From DATMQA01 sp035566895 (GTDB lineage: Bacteria > Verrucomicrobiota > Verrucomicrobiia > Limisphaerales > UBA8199): DNA of 64,000 nt. The stretch is from NCBI GenBank assembly GCA_035566895.1, contig DATMQA010000208.1, positions 1 to 64,000 of the forward strand, read 5' to 3'. Under the pieces are notes generated by a model. That model was not told where the DNA came from. It worked only from the letters and a program-made list of their open reading frames with translations, and searched no databases. The position numbers were made by a program, and so were the translations under genes. This document shows, in pieces, positions 24,656-31,841 of this stretch (within the stretch, counting starts at the first letter, position 1; every line of letters begins with the position of its first letter).

Positions 24656-25318
24656 ATGTCCGACTTCCCGGCCGACAATCAACTCCGTCCAGACCGAGGG
24701 CTGTGGCGTCAAACGCGCGAGGTGCTCCGTGCGGAGCTGGAACGATTCTTTATGGAAGTCAATGGCCTGGCCAATCATTTGAAGAAGACGGCTGCCCTTT
24801 TGCATCGTTCTGATGGCTTGCCTGCGGGAGGGCAGAGATTATTGCAAATCCTGAAGGCTCGGGGAGCGCAGACCGTGCCGGCCATGGCGCGGCTGAGCCT
24901 GACCTCGCGGCAGAACGTGCAAATCGTGGTGAATCGTTTGAAGGCCGAAGGCTGGATAGGATTTGAAGCTAACCCGGCGCACAAGCGTTCTGCGCTGGTG
25001 AGCCTGACAGAGCAGGGGCAGGCATTGGTGACGTCAGCCTCCGCCAGGGAAGAGGACCTTTGGGATAGGCTCCTGGAACAGGCCTCCGGCGTCGAGGTAA
25101 GTGCCACGACGGTTTTTTTGCAAGCCCTCCGGGAAGCGCTGGCTGAGCCCAACTCCCCCCACGGAGAAGTTGCCGGACTAGCCGGGCGCCGCGACCAGCC
25201 GCGGAAAGGCCCACGCCCGGGGCTCCGCAGCAGCGCGGTGCTTCCACCAGCCGAAACCGAGCCGGAGCGCTCAAAACCCGAAGATGAGGCGGATGAATTC
25301 CCTGTTAACCTGCTCTGA
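24656..25318 (+). CDS. MarR-family transcriptional regulator with Pro-rich C-terminal tail
   Basis: A 220-residue protein beginning MSDFPADNQLRPDRGLW. The winged helix spans about 60-115 (MARLSLTSRQNVQIVVNRL as recognition helix, then the wing AHKRSALVSLTEQGQAL). After about 160 the sequence turns into a low-complexity tail rich in Pro, Arg and Glu that is not part of the MarR fold. The in-frame ATG at 24626 lies inside the operator palindrome, so 24656 is preferred. A perfect palindrome directly upstream suggests autoregulation. The regulated partner may be the deaminase gene 64 nt downstream. Confidence 0.85.
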   Translation: MSDFPADNQLRPDRGLWRQTREVLRAELERFFMEVNGLANHLKKTAALLHRSDGLPAGGQRLLQILKARGAQTVPAMARLSLTSRQNVQIVVNRLKAEGWIGFEANPAHKRSALVSLTEQGQALVTSASAREEDLWDRLLEQASGVEVSATTVFLQALREALAEPNSPHGEVAGLAGRRDQPRKGPRPGLRSSAVLPPAETEPERSKPEDEADEFPVNLL

Positions 25319-25382
25319 GGTTCGATTCGACCACCTCACGATCACAGGCTGCGGAGCCAGGGCAAAAGTGTTTGGATGACGC

Positions 25383-25820
25383 ATGGACCCCTTTTTGCAA
25401 GCCGCGCTCGAAGAAGCCAAAAAAGGATTGGCCACAGGCGGGATTCCCATCGGTTCAGTGCTGGTGTGTGAGGGCAGGATTATCGGGCGCGGACACAATC
25501 AGCGCGTGCAGCAGGGAAGCGTGATTCATCATGCCGAGATGAATTGCCTGGAGAATGCGGGCCGGCTGCAGGCCTCAATCTACCAGCGCTGCGTCTTGTA
25601 TTCGACGTTGTCGCCTTGCCCGATGTGCAGCGGAGCCGCGCTGCTCTATAGGATCCCGCGCATCGTGATCGGGGAGAACACCACTTTCAAAGGACCGGAA
25701 GAATACGTGCGTTCGCAGGGCGTGAGGGTGGAAGTGTTACAAGACCCTGTCTGCATCCAATTGATGCGAGACTTCATCGCCGCCCGGCTGGAGCTGTGGA
25801 ATGAGGATATAGGAGTCTGA
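25383..25820 (+). CDS. Nucleoside/nucleobase deaminase resembling yeast cytosine deaminase (FCY1)
   Basis: A 145-residue zinc deaminase. Zinc and catalytic residues are HHAEMN (His50, Glu52) and LSPCPMCSGA (Cys79, Cys82). Several phrases match the fungal FCY1 type rather than TadA: GGIPIGSVLV, LENAGRL, LYSTLSPC, YRIPRIVIGENTTFKGPEEY, a late DFIAAR block and a terminal WNEDIGV. In yeast the enzyme converts cytosine to uracil (pyrimidine salvage), and the C-terminal WFEDIG segment closes the active site. Function as cytosine deaminase is inference from these motifs. It is downstream of the marR gene on the same strand. Confidence 0.82.
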   Translation: MDPFLQAALEEAKKGLATGGIPIGSVLVCEGRIIGRGHNQRVQQGSVIHHAEMNCLENAGRLQASIYQRCVLYSTLSPCPMCSGAALLYRIPRIVIGENTTFKGPEEYVRSQGVRVEVLQDPVCIQLMRDFIAARLELWNEDIGV

Positions 25821-25859
25821 ACTCGAGTTGCACGGGTTTTCAAGACGCAGACCCGAGTA

Positions 25860-25891
25860 ATTGATAACTTGAAAAGCTGAGAAACTGCAGA
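25860..25891. repeat. 8-nt array (CTTGAAAA type)
   Basis: ATTGATAA, CTTGAAAA, GCTGAGAA and ACTGCAGA lie in tandem between the convergent deaminase and clpX genes. The same octamer family is found at 63359-63398. Confidence 0.7.
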
Positions 25892-25907
25892 ACAGATCCA
25901 AGCCAGG

Positions 25908-27197
25908 TCAGGCGGCGACGCGCCCTTGTTTGCGGCGGATGAGGGGTTTGCACTGGCCGGCCACGACCGGTTGGGTGATGTTGACGTGGAGGATGTCGTC
26001 GCTGCTGGGCACCTCGTACATTACATCGAGCATCAGCTTCTCGAGCAGACTGCGCAAGGCTCGTGCGCCGGTGCCCTTCTTGAGAGCTTGCGCGGCCAAC
26101 TCCTTGAGGGCGTCTTCCGAAAACTCCAGTTCGACGCCCTCCATGGACATCAGCTTGGCGTATTGCTTGGTCAATGCGTTCTTGGTTTCGGTGAGAATCG
26201 AGACCAACTGTGGCTCGGTCAGCTCCGCCAGCACCGTGACCATGGGCAAACGGCCGATGAATTCGGGAATAAAACCAAAGCCGAGCAAGTCCTCGGGTTC
26301 GACATACTGAAGGATCTCGTGGCGTTCGATGGTGGCCGTTTTGAAACCGTCTTCGGCCGCCCCGAAGCCCATGACGTGTTTGCCGAGCCGGCGATGGATG
26401 ATCCGCTCCAGGCCGACAAAGGCGCCGCCGCAGACAAAAAGAATGTCGCTGGTATTGACGCGGATATATTCCTGCTGCGGATGTTTACGGCCACCCTGGG
26501 GCGGCACATTGCAAGTAGTCCCTTCGAGAATCTTCAACAGCGCCTGCTGGACCCCCTCGCCCGAGACATCGCGCGTGATGGAAACGTTCTCGGTCTTGCG
26601 CGCGATTTTGTCGATTTCATCGATATAGACAATCCCTCGTTGCGCACGCTTGACGTCATAATCGGCATTTTGCAGCAAACGCAGGATAATGTTCTCGACG
26701 TCCTCGCCCACATAACCCGCTTCGGTCAAGGTGGTGGCGTCGGCAATGGCGAAAGGCACATCGAGGATATGGGCGAGGGTGCGGGCGAGCAAGGTTTTGC
26801 CCGAACCGGTTGGTCCAATCATGAGGATGTTGCTCTTCTCGATTTCGACATCGGCATGCGGGTCGGCCGGCGCGGCTTCCTCGGTTTCCGGGGCTGGGGG
26901 CGGCTCCTGGATGATGCGTTTGTAATGGTTGTGGACGGCGACAGCGAGGGTCTTTTTCGCGTGGTCCTGGCCGACGCAGTGGAGGTCGAGTTGGCGTTTG
27001 ATTTCGGCCGGTTTGGGGACACTGATTTTGGGTTTTTGCTTGCGAGCCTGGGAGGCCATTTCCTTGTCGAGGACCTGCTTGCACAGCACGACACAATTAT
27101 CGCAGATATAAACGCCAGGCCCGGCGATGAGTTTTTTGACCTCGCCGTGGGACTTGCCACAAAAACTGCAGAGAGTGATATTGGTGGGCCGGGCCAT
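25908..27197 (-). CDS. clpX: ATP-dependent Clp protease ATP-binding subunit ClpX
   Basis: A 429-residue AAA+ unfoldase. The N-terminal zinc-binding domain has C10, C13, C32 and C35. The Walker A motif GPTGSGKTLLA is at 128-138, Walker B is GIVYIDEIDKIA, and pore and sensor regions follow (TEAGYVGEDVENI, GRKHPQQEY, IPEFIGRLP, GARALRSLLEKLMLDVMYEV). The linker around 98-120 (PPPAPETEEAAPADPHAD) is longer and more acidic/Pro-rich than in E. coli. Together with ClpP it degrades tagged cytosolic proteins. Its ATG lies 5 nt after the clpP stop, so the two are cotranscribed. Confidence 0.97.
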   Translation of the reverse strand: MARPTNITLCSFCGKSHGEVKKLIAGPGVYICDNCVVLCKQVLDKEMASQARKQKPKISVPKPAEIKRQLDLHCVGQDHAKKTLAVAVHNHYKRIIQEPPPAPETEEAAPADPHADVEIEKSNILMIGPTGSGKTLLARTLAHILDVPFAIADATTLTEAGYVGEDVENIILRLLQNADYDVKRAQRGIVYIDEIDKIARKTENVSITRDVSGEGVQQALLKILEGTTCNVPPQGGRKHPQQEYIRVNTSDILFVCGGAFVGLERIIHRRLGKHVMGFGAAEDGFKTATIERHEILQYVEPEDLLGFGFIPEFIGRLPMVTVLAELTEPQLVSILTETKNALTKQYAKLMSMEGVELEFSEDALKELAAQALKKGTGARALRSLLEKLMLDVMYEVPSSDDILHVNITQPVVAGQCKPLIRRKQGRVAA

Positions 27198-27202
27198 CGA
27201 GG

Positions 27203-27844
27203 CTATTGTTTTTTATCGGCTAAACTTGTGGCGCGTTCCGCGAATCCGGGGATTTCTTTGCGCGATTGCACCACCTCATCAACCAGGCCGTAGCTCTTGG
27301 CCTCCTCGGAGGTCATGAAATTGTCCCGGTCGGTATCTTTTTCGACCTGGTCAATCGAACGGCCGGTATGCTTGGCGATGATGCTGTTGAGGCGCTGTTT
27401 GAGCCGCAGCATGTAACGAACGCGAATTTCCACATCACTGGCGGGGCCCTCGGCGCCACCGAGAATCTGGTGAATCATGATATTGGAATTGGGCAGGGAA
27501 TAGCGTTTGCCTTTGGTGCCGCCGCAGAGCAGCACCGCCCCCATGCTCGCGGCCTGGCCGATGCAATAGGTATTCACGTCGCAAGTGAGAAACTGCATGG
27601 TATCGTAGATCGCCAAACCGGCGGTGACGCTGCCGCCCGGCGAATTGATGTAAAGATGAATGTCCTTTTTGGGGTCGGTCATCTGCAGGAAGAGCAGTTG
27701 GGCAATAATGAGGTTGGCCACCATGTCATCGACGGGCGTGCCCAGAAAGACAATCCGGTCCACCAGCAACCGGGAATAGATGTCATAACCGCGTTCCCCT
27801 CGCCCGGTCTGTTCGACCACCATTGGCACTAAGAAATTTTCCAT
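27203..27844 (-). CDS. clpP: ATP-dependent Clp protease proteolytic subunit ClpP
   Basis: A 213-residue serine peptidase. The triad contexts are GQAASMGAVLL (Ser100), NIMIHQILGG (His125) and the Asp in KDTDRDNFM (170-174). The INSPGGSV motif lies at 66-73. An N-terminal extension before the axial loop (about 15 residues) is processed in many homologues. It forms the tetradecameric chamber that works with ClpX. A trigger factor gene, often upstream of clpP, is absent; a Nudix gene lies there instead. A good promoter precedes it. Confidence 0.97.
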   Translation of the reverse strand: MENFLVPMVVEQTGRGERGYDIYSRLLVDRIVFLGTPVDDMVANLIIAQLLFLQMTDPKKDIHLYINSPGGSVTAGLAIYDTMQFLTCDVNTYCIGQAASMGAVLLCGGTKGKRYSLPNSNIMIHQILGGAEGPASDVEIRVRYMLRLKQRLNSIIAKHTGRSIDQVEKDTDRDNFMTSEEAKSYGLVDEVVQSRKEIPGFAERATSLADKKQ

Positions 27845-27868
27845 AAATTCCAGTATCTCTGATGTGGC

Positions 27869-27897
27869 AACCTACCGGAGCGAGTGGTCCGGGTCAA
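27869..27897 (-). promoter_or_regulatory. Sigma70-like promoter of clpP-clpX
   Basis: On the minus strand TTGACC (27892-27897) and TAGGTT (27869-27874) are 17 nt apart. The clpP ATG is 24 nt beyond the -10 box, giving a leader of about 17 nt without a clear Shine-Dalgarno sequence. Confidence 0.5.
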
Positions 27898-27969
27898 GCG
27901 TGGCAATTGGCTTCTGCTTTGCAAAAATTGGCACTCAGGTTGAGGGTGTCGTGCTTGCGACCTCAGACT

Positions 27970-28524
27970 TTACCTGCCAGCGTCACTCACACCGATGATT
28001 CGCGGCCAGAGGAACAACAAGGCGCTGGCAAAATCCTGCGGGCGCTCCGCCATCCAGCGGGTCACCTGGGCCGGCGCGAACCAGTCGCCGCGTTCGATCT
28101 CCTCCGGATCCAGGACGAATGGACCTTCGGCGTGGCAGCGATAGATCCAGACGTGTTCCTGGTCGGTTTGAACCGAGGCGGGGAGTTTGAACAACCGCTG
28201 AGGCGGCGCGCTTGGAATCAAGCCCAGTTCCTCGCGCGCTTCGCGAACCGCGCACGCGTCATAGTCCTCGCCGCTGTCCACGTGGCCTGAAGCGGAAGAA
28301 TCCCACAGACCAGGCTGGCGGTCCTTTTTCAGCGAGCGCTTCTGGAGAAACACTTGCTGGCGCGAGTTGAAGACCAGCACGTGCACAGCCCGGTGCATCA
28401 GGCCCAAGCGATGAACCTCGCTCCGGGTCTGCCGACCGATGACTTCGTCGCGCTCATTGACGATGTCGAAAATTTCTTCACGCACGTCAGGAATCTGAAG
28501 CCAGTATTCGGGTGAGTCGAACAA
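27970..28524 (-). CDS. Nudix hydrolase (YfcD/IPP-isomerase-like)
   Basis: A 184-residue protein. It begins with the phrase EEIFDIVNERDEVIGRQTR, seen in YfcD-type Nudix proteins related to isopentenyl diphosphate isomerase. The Nudix box is SGHVDSGEDYDACAVREA followed by REELGL. HRAVHVLVFNSRQQVFLQKRS precedes it. The ATG at 28524 overlaps rsmA by 38 nt. A GTG at 28485, immediately after the rsmA stop, is an alternative start and would begin just before the conserved REEIFDIV. The substrate is unknown. Confidence 0.83.
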   Translation of the reverse strand: MFDSPEYWLQIPDVREEIFDIVNERDEVIGRQTRSEVHRLGLMHRAVHVLVFNSRQQVFLQKRSLKKDRQPGLWDSSASGHVDSGEDYDACAVREAREELGLIPSAPPQRLFKLPASVQTDQEHVWIYRCHAEGPFVLDPEEIERGDWFAPAQVTRWMAERPQDFASALLFLWPRIIGVSDAGR

Positions 28525-29362
28525 ATTGTTCGAGGCTGACGGTCTCGGCCCGGACCTGGGACGGGAGTTGGAGGCGCCCGAAAGCAGGCTCCAGTTTTTG
28601 GGCGGGCCAGTCTGTCTTCAGCAGCTTGAGCATCATTTTGCGCCGTTGCGAAAAAGCTCGCTTCACGATCCTGATGAAGGCGTCACCTTGCGAAGGGGTA
28701 AGCAGCGGATCGTGGCGCCGCGCCAGCGAAACGCAGGCCGAATCGATGTCCGGCTCCGGAAAAAAGCAACTCGCCGGAATTTTGAACCAGCCCAGCGGCT
28801 GGTAATTGACTTGAACCAGCAGGGTGAGCACGCCGTAGTCCGCCTCTCCGGGCTTGGCCATCAGCCGTTGGGCCACTTCGATTTGCAACGTGGCGACCAT
28901 CCGCTGGGGACCACGCTGGCTTTGCGCCAGCTCAACCAGGATGGGGGAGGCGACGCAATAAGGGAGATTGGCAACGAGCTTCCAATCGCCCCAGTCGCGC
29001 TGCTCGCGGCGCAGATAGTCGAGAGCGTCATCCTGAACCAAATGCAAACCTGGCGCTGGCTCGGGGGTCTTGCCTGAGGCAGCCGGAGCGGATGCGTCGG
29101 CTGCATTAAAGCGCTCCTGCAAGACTTGGAACAGCCGGGCATCCTTCTCGATCGCCAGCACCAGGGCGGCTGCTGCCACGAGCCATTCCGTGAGCGGCCC
29201 GAGCCCGGGCCCGATTTCCAACACTTTATCGGATTTCTCCAGGTCCGCCGCTTCGATGATTCGTCGGAGCTGGTTGGCGTCATGTAAAAAATTTTGGCCA
29301 AGCGATTTAGTGAGGTGGATGCCGCCCGCAACCAGGATCTGTTTCATCTCGGATAGTTTCAT
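28487..29362 (-). CDS. rsmA: 16S rRNA (adenine1518-N6/adenine1519-N6)-dimethyltransferase RsmA (KsgA)
   Basis: A 291-residue methyltransferase that dimethylates two adjacent adenines near the 3' end of 16S rRNA. GGIHLTKSLGQNFLHDANQL is the KsgA N-terminal signature. SAM motif I is LEIGPGLGPLTEWL and the catalytic motif is NLPYCVASPILVEL. The C-terminal part (RRKMMLKLLK, then RAETVSLEQFVRLT) fits the family. A short insertion around 105-120 (ADASAPAASGKTPEPAPG) interrupts the core. The aminotransferase gene stops 22 nt upstream. Confidence 0.95.
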   Translation of the reverse strand: MKLSEMKQILVAGGIHLTKSLGQNFLHDANQLRRIIEAADLEKSDKVLEIGPGLGPLTEWLVAAAALVLAIEKDARLFQVLQERFNAADASAPAASGKTPEPAPGLHLVQDDALDYLRREQRDWGDWKLVANLPYCVASPILVELAQSQRGPQRMVATLQIEVAQRLMAKPGEADYGVLTLLVQVNYQPLGWFKIPASCFFPEPDIDSACVSLARRHDPLLTPSQGDAFIRIVKRAFSQRRKMMLKLLKTDWPAQKLEPAFGRLQLPSQVRAETVSLEQFVRLTRILASDS

Positions 29363-29384
29363 CGCCGAGCTGCAAAACCCGTGT

Positions 29385-30797
29385 TCATTTTTGTCCCTCC
29401 GCGGTTAAAACCTCCCGGAGCGCGTTCGTGGCGAGGGTGAGTTGGCGTTCCGAAATCGTCAGCGGGGGCGTGAAGCTGATCACGTTTCCGTGTTCTCCCT
29501 CAGGCAGAAGAATGAAGCCGCGGTGAAGCATTTTTTTGACGGTTTGGAGGGCGGGGCGGGTTGCAGGCGAGCCATCGGGCCGGCGCAACTCCACACCTGC
29601 CAGCAAGCCAAGACCACGAGCGGCGAGTTGTAACCTGGCGCTTGGTGGATTGAGGGACGAGAGCTGGGAGAGGAGGGAGGGCCCAAGCTCGGCGCTGCGC
29701 CGGACCAGCGCGCGAGTTTCGATCTCTTTGATTTGCGCCAGCGCCATCGCGCAGCCGACGGGATGGCCCAGGAACGTGCTGGTGTGAATGGCTTCCCCGC
29801 TTGAAGGCGGCCAGGCGGCGTCCATCAGGTCGGCGCGCCCGACGCAGGCTGAGAGGGGGAAGCCGCCGGTCAAAGCCTTGCCGAGGCAAATCACATCCGG
29901 CACGACCGCCGAATGTTCGCAGGCGAACCACTCGCCCGTGCGGCCGAAGCCGGTGTAAATTTCGTCCAGAATCAAGATGGCCTGGTGCTCATCACAGAGC
30001 TGCCGCAGGGATGGGAGGAATCCCGCCGGCGGCAAGTTGATGCCGCCACGCACTTGAATCGGCTCGACTAAAATGGCCCCGATTCTTCCACGCTGGAAGA
30101 GGCGCCGAACCTGGGACTCGACTGCCTCCAAAGTACGACCGGAAGGGCCTCGGCCTCTTGTTGGCGCTTTTTTAGTAGTAGATAAGTTAGATGGCGTTGC
30201 CACCCAGGGGAAAGGCACAAAATGACCAAACTCGCCAAGTTGAGCCCGGAATGGCGCGCGAAAATGTTCGCGATGAGTTGCATTTAGAGCTCCGTAGCCC
30301 AAGCCATGATAGGCGCCGGTGAACGCAATCACGCCAGGTTTGCCGGTCGAAAGCAATGCGGTCTTGAGGGCGGCCTCGACGGCTTCAAAACCCGAATTGC
30401 AAAAGATGGTTTTCCCTGTGACCGGGCGAGCCCGGTCATAGCGGGATTTGGGCCTGGGACCTTGGACTTTGGAGTTCCTGCCCCAACGTTCAAACGTAAT
30501 CCGGCTCAACTCACGCGCCAGTCGAGCTTTGGGCGCATGCGGATGCACATCGCCCATGGCATGAAGCAGTTTAGCCATTTGCTTTTGGCCGGCCTCGACC
30601 ACTCGCGGATTGGCGTGGCCGGCGGCGGCGACACCGAAGGCTGCGGTCAAATCCAGATACTTCTTTCCATCGGCATCCGAGACGTTCACCCCCTTGGCTC
30701 GTGCCCAGACGATGGGCCACGAGCGGTCCGGCTCGATGAAGGTGACGTTGCGCGATTCGTAAGCGCGCAGCAGGGCGAGGGTTTCGCGAGCGGTCAT
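29385..30797 (-). CDS. Class III PLP-dependent aminotransferase with repeat-derived insertions
   Basis: A 470-residue aminotransferase of the 4-aminobutyrate/ornithine type. Landmarks are KKYLDLTAAFGVAAAGHANP, FCNSGFEAVEAALKTA, FTGAYHGLGYGALNAT, LVEPIQVRGGINLPP, LILDEIYTGFGRTG and the PLP-Lys context CLGKALTGGFPLSA. Three stretches break the family pattern. Residues 107-118 are written by a GGACTTT-type heptamer array. A Ser/Thr/Lys-rich segment (WVATPSNLSTTKKAPTRGRG) sits before EAVESQVRRL. Residues 373-382 are written by a GGGAGNG-type array. Donor and acceptor cannot be named from sequence. Confidence 0.85.
   Translation of the reverse strand: MTARETLALLRAYESRNVTFIEPDRSWPIVWARAKGVNVSDADGKKYLDLTAAFGVAAAGHANPRVVEAGQKQMAKLLHAMGDVHPHAPKARLARELSRITFERWGRNSKVQGPRPKSRYDRARPVTGKTIFCNSGFEAVEAALKTALLSTGKPGVIAFTGAYHGLGYGALNATHREHFRAPFRAQLGEFGHFVPFPWVATPSNLSTTKKAPTRGRGPSGRTLEAVESQVRRLFQRGRIGAILVEPIQVRGGINLPPAGFLPSLRQLCDEHQAILILDEIYTGFGRTGEWFACEHSAVVPDVICLGKALTGGFPLSACVGRADLMDAAWPPSSGEAIHTSTFLGHPVGCAMALAQIKEIETRALVRRSAELGPSLLSQLSSLNPPSARLQLAARGLGLLAGVELRRPDGSPATRPALQTVKKMLHRGFILLPEGEHGNVISFTPPLTISERQLTLATNALREVLTAEGQK
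29651..29678. repeat. In-gene 7-nt array (GAGGGAN type)
   Basis: TGAGGGA, CGAGAGC, TGGGAGA and GGAGGGA are consecutive heptamers inside the aminotransferase gene. They encode the Ser/Leu-rich peptide around LLSQLSSLNPP. The pattern is degenerate. Confidence 0.6.
30443..30477. repeat. In-gene 7-nt array (GGACTTT type)
   Basis: GGGCCTG, GGACCTT, GGACTTT and GGAGTTC are consecutive, preceded by GGATTTG. They sit in frame in the aminotransferase gene and encode the peptide NSKVQGPRPKS, which has no counterpart in the family. The same unit builds the array between ruvA and ruvC at 37916-37950. Confidence 0.85.
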
Positions 30798-30807
30798 TTG
30801 ATTTCAA

Positions 30808-30900
30808 CCACAGATGGACACCGATGAACACAGATACCAAAACGCCATTGCTGGGGCACGTCGGATTTCTTCATCTGTGTTCATCGGTGTCCATCTGTGG
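30808..30900. repeat. Perfect 28-nt inverted repeat around a 37-nt loop
   Basis: The arms 30808-30835 and 30873-30900 are exact reverse complements (core ACAGATGGACACCGATGAAC). The right arm ends directly against the queE stop codon (30901-30903), and the left arm lies 11 nt before the aminotransferase ATG. A transcript leaving queE would form a very strong hairpin here. No T-tract follows. Confidence 0.92.
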
Positions 30901-31713
30901 CTAAACTCCTCTTTGTTCGGGCGGCCAGATGACTTTGTGCAATTGGATTTGAAAGCGCACGGGCAACGCGTCAGCAATGATTCGTTCGGCGAGTGCCGGC
31001 CGTGAGATGGGCGTCTGGCCCGGGGGCACAACCTTTAGGGATTTGTCCTGTTGTTCAGGCGCGAGCGGATGGACCCAGGAGAAAAGCAGCGGGCAAAGGG
31101 AGTCGAGCTGGCGCCGGGTGATCTGCTCCTTGGCCCACTCGTAATCTTCCCGGGTGCCGATGACGAATTTGATTTCATCGGTGTCTTTAAGGTGGGAAAG
31201 GTTCTCCCAGCGATTGCGAGCAACCTCGCCACTGCTCGGACATTTCAGGTCCATGATGCGTCGCACGCGCGGGTCAACTGGCCCAATATCATGAGCGCCG
31301 CTGGTTTCCAGCAGTACGGTAAAACCATCATCACAAAGGCTCTTCATCAGCGCCAATGAGTTCCTTTGCAAGAGCGGTTCGCCGCCCGTCAGCTCCACGA
31401 GGGGCAGATTGACTGGGATGCCGTGAAAAGACTCCCATTCCGAACCCGAAGCGGCAGGAGTGAGCCTCTTTACGTCCGCTGCGGCAGTGATTTTGGAATG
31501 GAAGGGTTCCGCCAGGCGATGGATTTCGGTGCGTATGTCGGCCAGCGATTCCCCCCCCCCTTCTTTGAAAGCGTAGGCCGTATCACAATAAGAGCAGCGC
31601 AGGTTGCAGGCGGTGAGCCGGACAAAAATGCACGGCAGCCCGGCAAAGGTGCTCTCGCCTTGCAGGCTCAGGTAGATTTCGTTGATGACCAGCGTGTCGG
31701 ACATCTCGCTCAT
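30901..31713 (-). CDS. queE: 7-carboxy-7-deazaguanine synthase QueE
   Basis: A 270-residue radical SAM enzyme of the queuosine/deazaguanine pathway, converting carboxy-tetrahydropterin to 7-carboxy-7-deazaguanine. It begins INEIYLSLQGESTFAGLPC, and the radical SAM cluster is C36-x3-C40-x2-C43 in ACNLRCSYCDT. VELTGGEPLLQ and LETSGAHDIG are further family motifs. Residues about 70-102 form an insertion rich in Ala and Ser with no family counterpart. A run of ten C (31551-31560 on the plus strand) encodes Glu-Gly-Gly-Gly-Glu and is a likely slippage or assembly-error site. It lies 57 nt after a heptamer array. Confidence 0.92.
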   Translation of the reverse strand: MSEMSDTLVINEIYLSLQGESTFAGLPCIFVRLTACNLRCSYCDTAYAFKEGGGESLADIRTEIHRLAEPFHSKITAAADVKRLTPAASGSEWESFHGIPVNLPLVELTGGEPLLQRNSLALMKSLCDDGFTVLLETSGAHDIGPVDPRVRRIMDLKCPSSGEVARNRWENLSHLKDTDEIKFVIGTREDYEWAKEQITRRQLDSLCPLLFSWVHPLAPEQQDKSLKVVPPGQTPISRPALAERIIADALPVRFQIQLHKVIWPPEQRGV

Positions 31714-31730
31714 TGTAGCGGCTTTAGGAG

Positions 31731-31841
31731 ATTTTTGAATTTTGAACTTCGATTTTTAATTGAGCTGACCGTTCGTGGTTGTTAGACCTGTGCCATAGTG
31801 GTGGATTAAAAGTCGAATATCGAAGCTCAAAAATCAAAAAT
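31731..31841. repeat. Inverted pair of 7-nt arrays (ATTTTTG/CAAAAAT type)
   Basis: The left array (31731-31765) reads ATTTTTG, AATTTTG, AACTTCG, ATTTTTA, ATTGAGC. The right array (31807-31841) reads TAAAAGT, CGAATAT, CGAAGCT, CAAAAAT, CAAAAAT. Its last two bases are the AT of the glutamate dehydrogenase start codon. The arms are complementary around a 41-nt loop between the divergent queE and gdh genes. Confidence 0.9.

Noticed and set aside
25926..27293. Plus-strand frame opposite clpX
   Set aside because: clpX is unmistakable on the minus strand; the other frame carries no motif.
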